From: Pseudomonadota bacterium
GTDB taxonomy: Bacteria; Pseudomonadota; Alphaproteobacteria; Rhizobiales; Hyphomicrobiaceae
DNA length: 8,219 nucleotides
Assembly (NCBI GenBank): GCA_023430315.1
Contig: JAEZAW010000043.1
Span: 1 to 8,219, forward strand
Direction of reading: 5' to 3'
Shown piece after piece: positions 6,852 to 8,219 of this stretch. The notes beneath the pieces were generated by a model. The model was not told the origin of the DNA. It saw only the letters and a program-made list of their open reading frames with translations, and searched no databases. The position numbers and the translations under genes were made by a program. The first letter of the stretch is position 1. Each line of letters starts with the position of its first letter.

Positions 6852-6894
6852 CCGGCAGCTCAGCGCTTGTTGGCACGCTGCAACGCCGGTTTTT
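6852..6894 (+). terminator. Probable intrinsic terminator of adh (imperfect)
   Basis: CCGGC (6852-6856) pairs with GCCGG (6885-6889), and CAGCG (6861-6865) with CGCTG (6876-6880) inside, separated by a 4-base internal loop on each side. A run of five T (6890-6894) follows directly. The interrupted stem makes it weaker than the next one. Confidence 0.5.
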
Positions 6895-6903
6895 ATTCAA
6901 TTT

Positions 6904-6929
6904 GCGGCCCCACGTGGGCCGCTTTTTTT
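6904..6929 (+). terminator. Strong intrinsic terminator downstream of adh
   Basis: GCGGCCC and GGGCCGC form a perfect 7-bp GC stem around CACGT, followed at once by seven T (6923-6929). This is a textbook Rho-independent terminator on the plus strand, about 155 bases after the adh stop. It insulates the secreted pair downstream. Confidence 0.85.
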
Positions 6930-7125
6930 AAATGGCCCCCTATACCCAGGTATGTGCCGGTCAAACCCGGACGTTAGTGGAATGACCTCTCGTAGAATGT
7001 TTGCGACGGGGGTTTGGAGGCATTTTCTCTTCACCGGCCGAGACGAGCTGGTGACGATCTTGGGGCACAGACCGCAGCCTGGATCGCCCAACTCAAGCGG
7101 CCAAGAAATTCAACGGAGAAAACCA

Positions 7126-7359
7126 ATGAAGACGATCATGAGCACCCTCATCCTCGCCGGCGTACTTGCCAGCACCGCCTACGCCCAGTCCTACGACCCA
7201 TTCCGCGATCCGAGCCTCGCTCTGCCGCGCTCCGAGTCCAGCAATGACGACTACCGTCAGGCGCTGCCGCGCTCGGAAGCGATCGGTGGTGACCAGTTCC
7301 GTCAGGCCCTTCCCTTCACCGAGACGGTATTCCCGGACATCACAGTCGCGAAGCCCTGA
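7126..7359 (+). CDS. Small secreted ALPRSE-repeat protein, copy 1, unknown family
   Basis: I do not recognise this family. The 77-residue product has a 20-residue signal peptide (MKTIMSTLILAGVLASTAYA, AYA|Q site) and a 57-residue acidic, cysteine-free mature part. The mature part carries three copies of a short motif: ALPRSE (32-37), ALPRSE (46-51) and ALPFTE (61-66), the second and third preceded by a D-D/Q-Y/F-R-Q lead-in, and ends TVFPDITVAKP. No known catalytic motif or membrane segment is present after the signal. An excellent GGAG lies about eight bases before the ATG. Copy 2 follows after 48 bases and is 60/77 identical, so the pair arose by tandem duplication and is probably co-transcribed. 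It may be disordered and exported; a role in envelope or extracellular binding is a guess. Confidence 0.8.
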   Translation: MKTIMSTLILAGVLASTAYAQSYDPFRDPSLALPRSESSNDDYRQALPRSEAIGGDQFRQALPFTETVFPDITVAKP

Positions 7360-7407
7360 ATGAATCCTAACCCCAATCTCGACCTCTAAAGAAAACGGAG
7401 AATTCCC

Positions 7408-7641
7408 ATGAAGACGATCATGAGCACCCTTCTCGCCCTCGGCGTTCTGGCTGGTGCCGCGCACGCCGAGACCTTCAACCCCTTCAACGATCCGGCCCAG
7501 GCGCTGCCGCGCTCCGAGTTCAGCAACGACGACTATAGTCAGGCTCTGCCGCGCTCGGAAGTGATCAGCGGTGACCAGTTCCGTCAGGCCCTTCCCTTCA
7601 CTGAGACGGTATTCCCGGACATCACGGTCGCGAAGCCCTGA
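7408..7641 (+). CDS. Small secreted ALPRSE-repeat protein, copy 2, unknown family
   Basis: Tandem paralogue of the preceding gene, with the same 77-residue length. The signal peptide (MKTIMSTLLALGVLAGAAHA, AHA|E site) differs in detail from copy 1, while the motifs ALPRSE (32-37), ALPRSE (46-51) and ALPFTE (61-66) and the last 23 residues (from GDQF to the end) are identical. Differences cluster in the signal peptide, the first ten mature residues and the linkers between motifs. Ser44 replaces Arg, and Val52 and Ser54 replace Ala and Gly. The ribosome site is again GGAG, in a context almost the same as copy 1 (AACGGAGAA). A strong hairpin terminator about 30 bases after the stop closes the unit. 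Conservation of a full reading frame with synonymous changes supports both genes being real and selected. Confidence 0.8.
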   Translation: MKTIMSTLLALGVLAGAAHAETFNPFNDPAQALPRSEFSNDDYSQALPRSEVISGDQFRQALPFTETVFPDITVAKP

Positions 7642-7670
7642 TCGGCTTACCTGAATGACTGAGAAAAGCA

Positions 7671-7708
7671 TGGCGGTCCGGAGCTGGCTCCGGGCCGTCA
7701 GCTTTTTT
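7671..7708. terminator. Bidirectional terminator between the secreted pair and the thioesterase
   Basis: A stem of 12 to 13 bp (7671-7683 with 7688-7700, two G-T pairs on the plus strand) closes a CTGG loop, and six T follow at 7703-7708. On the other side GAAAAGC (7663-7669) supplies a short T-run for the minus strand, so the structure can also end the thioesterase transcript, which stops at 7717. Confidence 0.85.
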
Positions 7709-7716
7709 GGCTGACC

Positions 7717-8178
7717 TTATTGACTGATCGTCCCGCGCTCCGGCACCGCCATCAGCGTGCCAGTCATGGTCGCGATCAGCTTCTCGCTCGTGCCGTCGAA
7801 TGCAAAGGCTTGCGCGTCGCAGACCGTGAGCGTGCGGCCCGGCTTGATCACGCGCGCACGGAAGCTGAAGCGTGAGCCGGCAGCAGGTGCGAGCAGATTC
7901 GTCTTGAACTCGACGGTGAGCACGGCAACGTCTGCCGGCATCAGCGAGAAGGCTGCGTATCCGCAGGCACTGTCGAGTGCGACCGAGAGAATGCCGGCGT
8001 GGATGAAGCCGTGCTGCTGCGTGAGCTCCGATGCGTAGGGCATCTCCAGCTCAATCTCGCCAGGACTCAGCGCTTTGATCGCGATGCCGAGCGTCGCCAT
8101 GACGTTCTGCCGCGCAAAGCTAGCGCGCACGCGAGCATCAAAATTCGGATCCTTGGGCGTGAATTTGGCTGTGCTCAT
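7717..8178 (-). CDS. PaaI-family (hotdog-fold) acyl-CoA thioesterase
   Basis: A 153-residue hotdog-fold protein of the PaaI/4HBT type that hydrolyses acyl-CoA thioesters to acid and CoA in the cytoplasm. The signature is HGFIHAG (56-62) followed by Asp69 in ALDSACGYAAF (67-77), the position of the usual catalytic acid on the central helix. It continues with VLTVEFKTNLLAPA (86-99) and the strand RARVIKPGRTLTVCDAQAF (107-125). The length is typical for a single-domain subunit; such proteins form dimers or tetramers. A GGGA lies about six bases before the ATG. Substrate range cannot be read from the sequence: in PaaI it is phenylacetate-derived thioesters, but paralogues vary. The gene is convergent with the ALPRSE pair, and its promoter lies at or beyond the right edge. 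Confidence 0.9.
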   Translation of the reverse strand: MSTAKFTPKDPNFDARVRASFARQNVMATLGIAIKALSPGEIELEMPYASELTQQHGFIHAGILSVALDSACGYAAFSLMPADVAVLTVEFKTNLLAPAAGSRFSFRARVIKPGRTLTVCDAQAFAFDGTSEKLIATMTGTLMAVPERGTISQ

Positions 8179-8219
8179 AGCCTGTCCCGATATCTCCCCC
8201 TCTCCCCATTGTCTTCAAT

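Larger units (their letters stand above)
6749..7125 (+). other. Gene-free stretch: structured 3' region of adh, then leader of the secreted pair
   Basis: No credible gene is present in these 377 bases. The first part has GC-rich hairpins: CGCGCC/GGCGCG with a 3-base loop (6771-6785) and GGGGTGC/GCATCCC around TTC (6805-6821), then the two terminator-like structures listed separately. The rest, about 195 bases from 6930, is the presumed promoter and leader for the ALPRSE genes. It contains one imperfect 8-bp stem TCACCGGC/GCTGGTGA (7031-7054) and no promoter I can call with confidence. Open frames across it have no ribosome site and run through the terminator. Confidence 0.6.

Noticed and set aside
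6795..6977. Plus-strand 60-residue open frame downstream of adh
   Set aside because: It runs straight through both terminator structures, has no Shine-Dalgarno, and its product is low-complexity.
6966..7010. Possible promoter TAGAAT with GACGTT, or an EcfG-like GGAAT/TGTT pair, upstream of the secreted genes
   Set aside because: The -35 match is poor, and for the EcfG-type pattern the spacing is too short; not strong enough to list.
7360..7389. Nine-codon ORF (MNPNPNLDL) between the two ALPRSE genes
   Set aside because: It begins right after the copy 1 stop, has no ribosome site of its own, and is too short to judge; it reads as a spacer.

Overview
The window is GC-rich (roughly 65% by eye) and densely coded. 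Its proteins look alphaproteobacterial, most likely Hyphomicrobiales. The clues are a secreted TPR protein of a type common in that order, a split AtuA-family pair, a 374-residue zinc alcohol dehydrogenase and a catabolic acyl-CoA gene group. This placement is inferred from protein style, not from a marker gene. I saw no rRNA, tRNA, CRISPR array, insertion sequence or phage gene.

Layout. Positions 1-2567 hold a minus-strand run read right to left: an amidase-signature hydrolase (2567-1209), a 3-hydroxyisobutyryl-CoA hydrolase-like protein (1198-128), and the first 27 residues of a class III (CaiB/BaiF) CoA-transferase that leaves the window at base 1. The short gaps (10 and 44 bp) suggest one transcript. 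Next, still on the minus strand, come a secreted TPR protein (3370-2732), a small AtuA-like domain protein (3857-3522) coupled to the large AtuA-family protein (5182-3854) by a 4-bp ATGA overlap, and a small six-cysteine secreted protein (5474-5226). A divergent intergenic region (5475-5623) separates these from a plus-strand zinc- and NAD-dependent alcohol dehydrogenase (5624-6748).

From 6749 to 7125 there is no gene. This stretch holds several GC-rich hairpins ending in two terminator-like structures, then a leader. It is followed by two tandem plus-strand genes (7126-7359 and 7408-7641) for near-twin 77-residue secreted proteins. Each carries three copies of an ALP[RF][ST]E motif. The pair is bounded by strong hairpin terminators and forms an isolated transcription unit. 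I do not recognise the family, and it is the most novel element here. A PaaI-type hotdog thioesterase (8178-7717) converges on the pair and shares a bidirectional terminator with it.

How the genes might work together. CoA-transferase, acyl-CoA hydrolase, amidase, AtuA family, alcohol dehydrogenase and thioesterase fit breakdown of small branched or amide-containing compounds through CoA esters. No substrate can be named from the sequence. The three kinds of small exported protein (six-Cys, TPR, ALPRSE pair) have no evident link to that metabolism beyond position.
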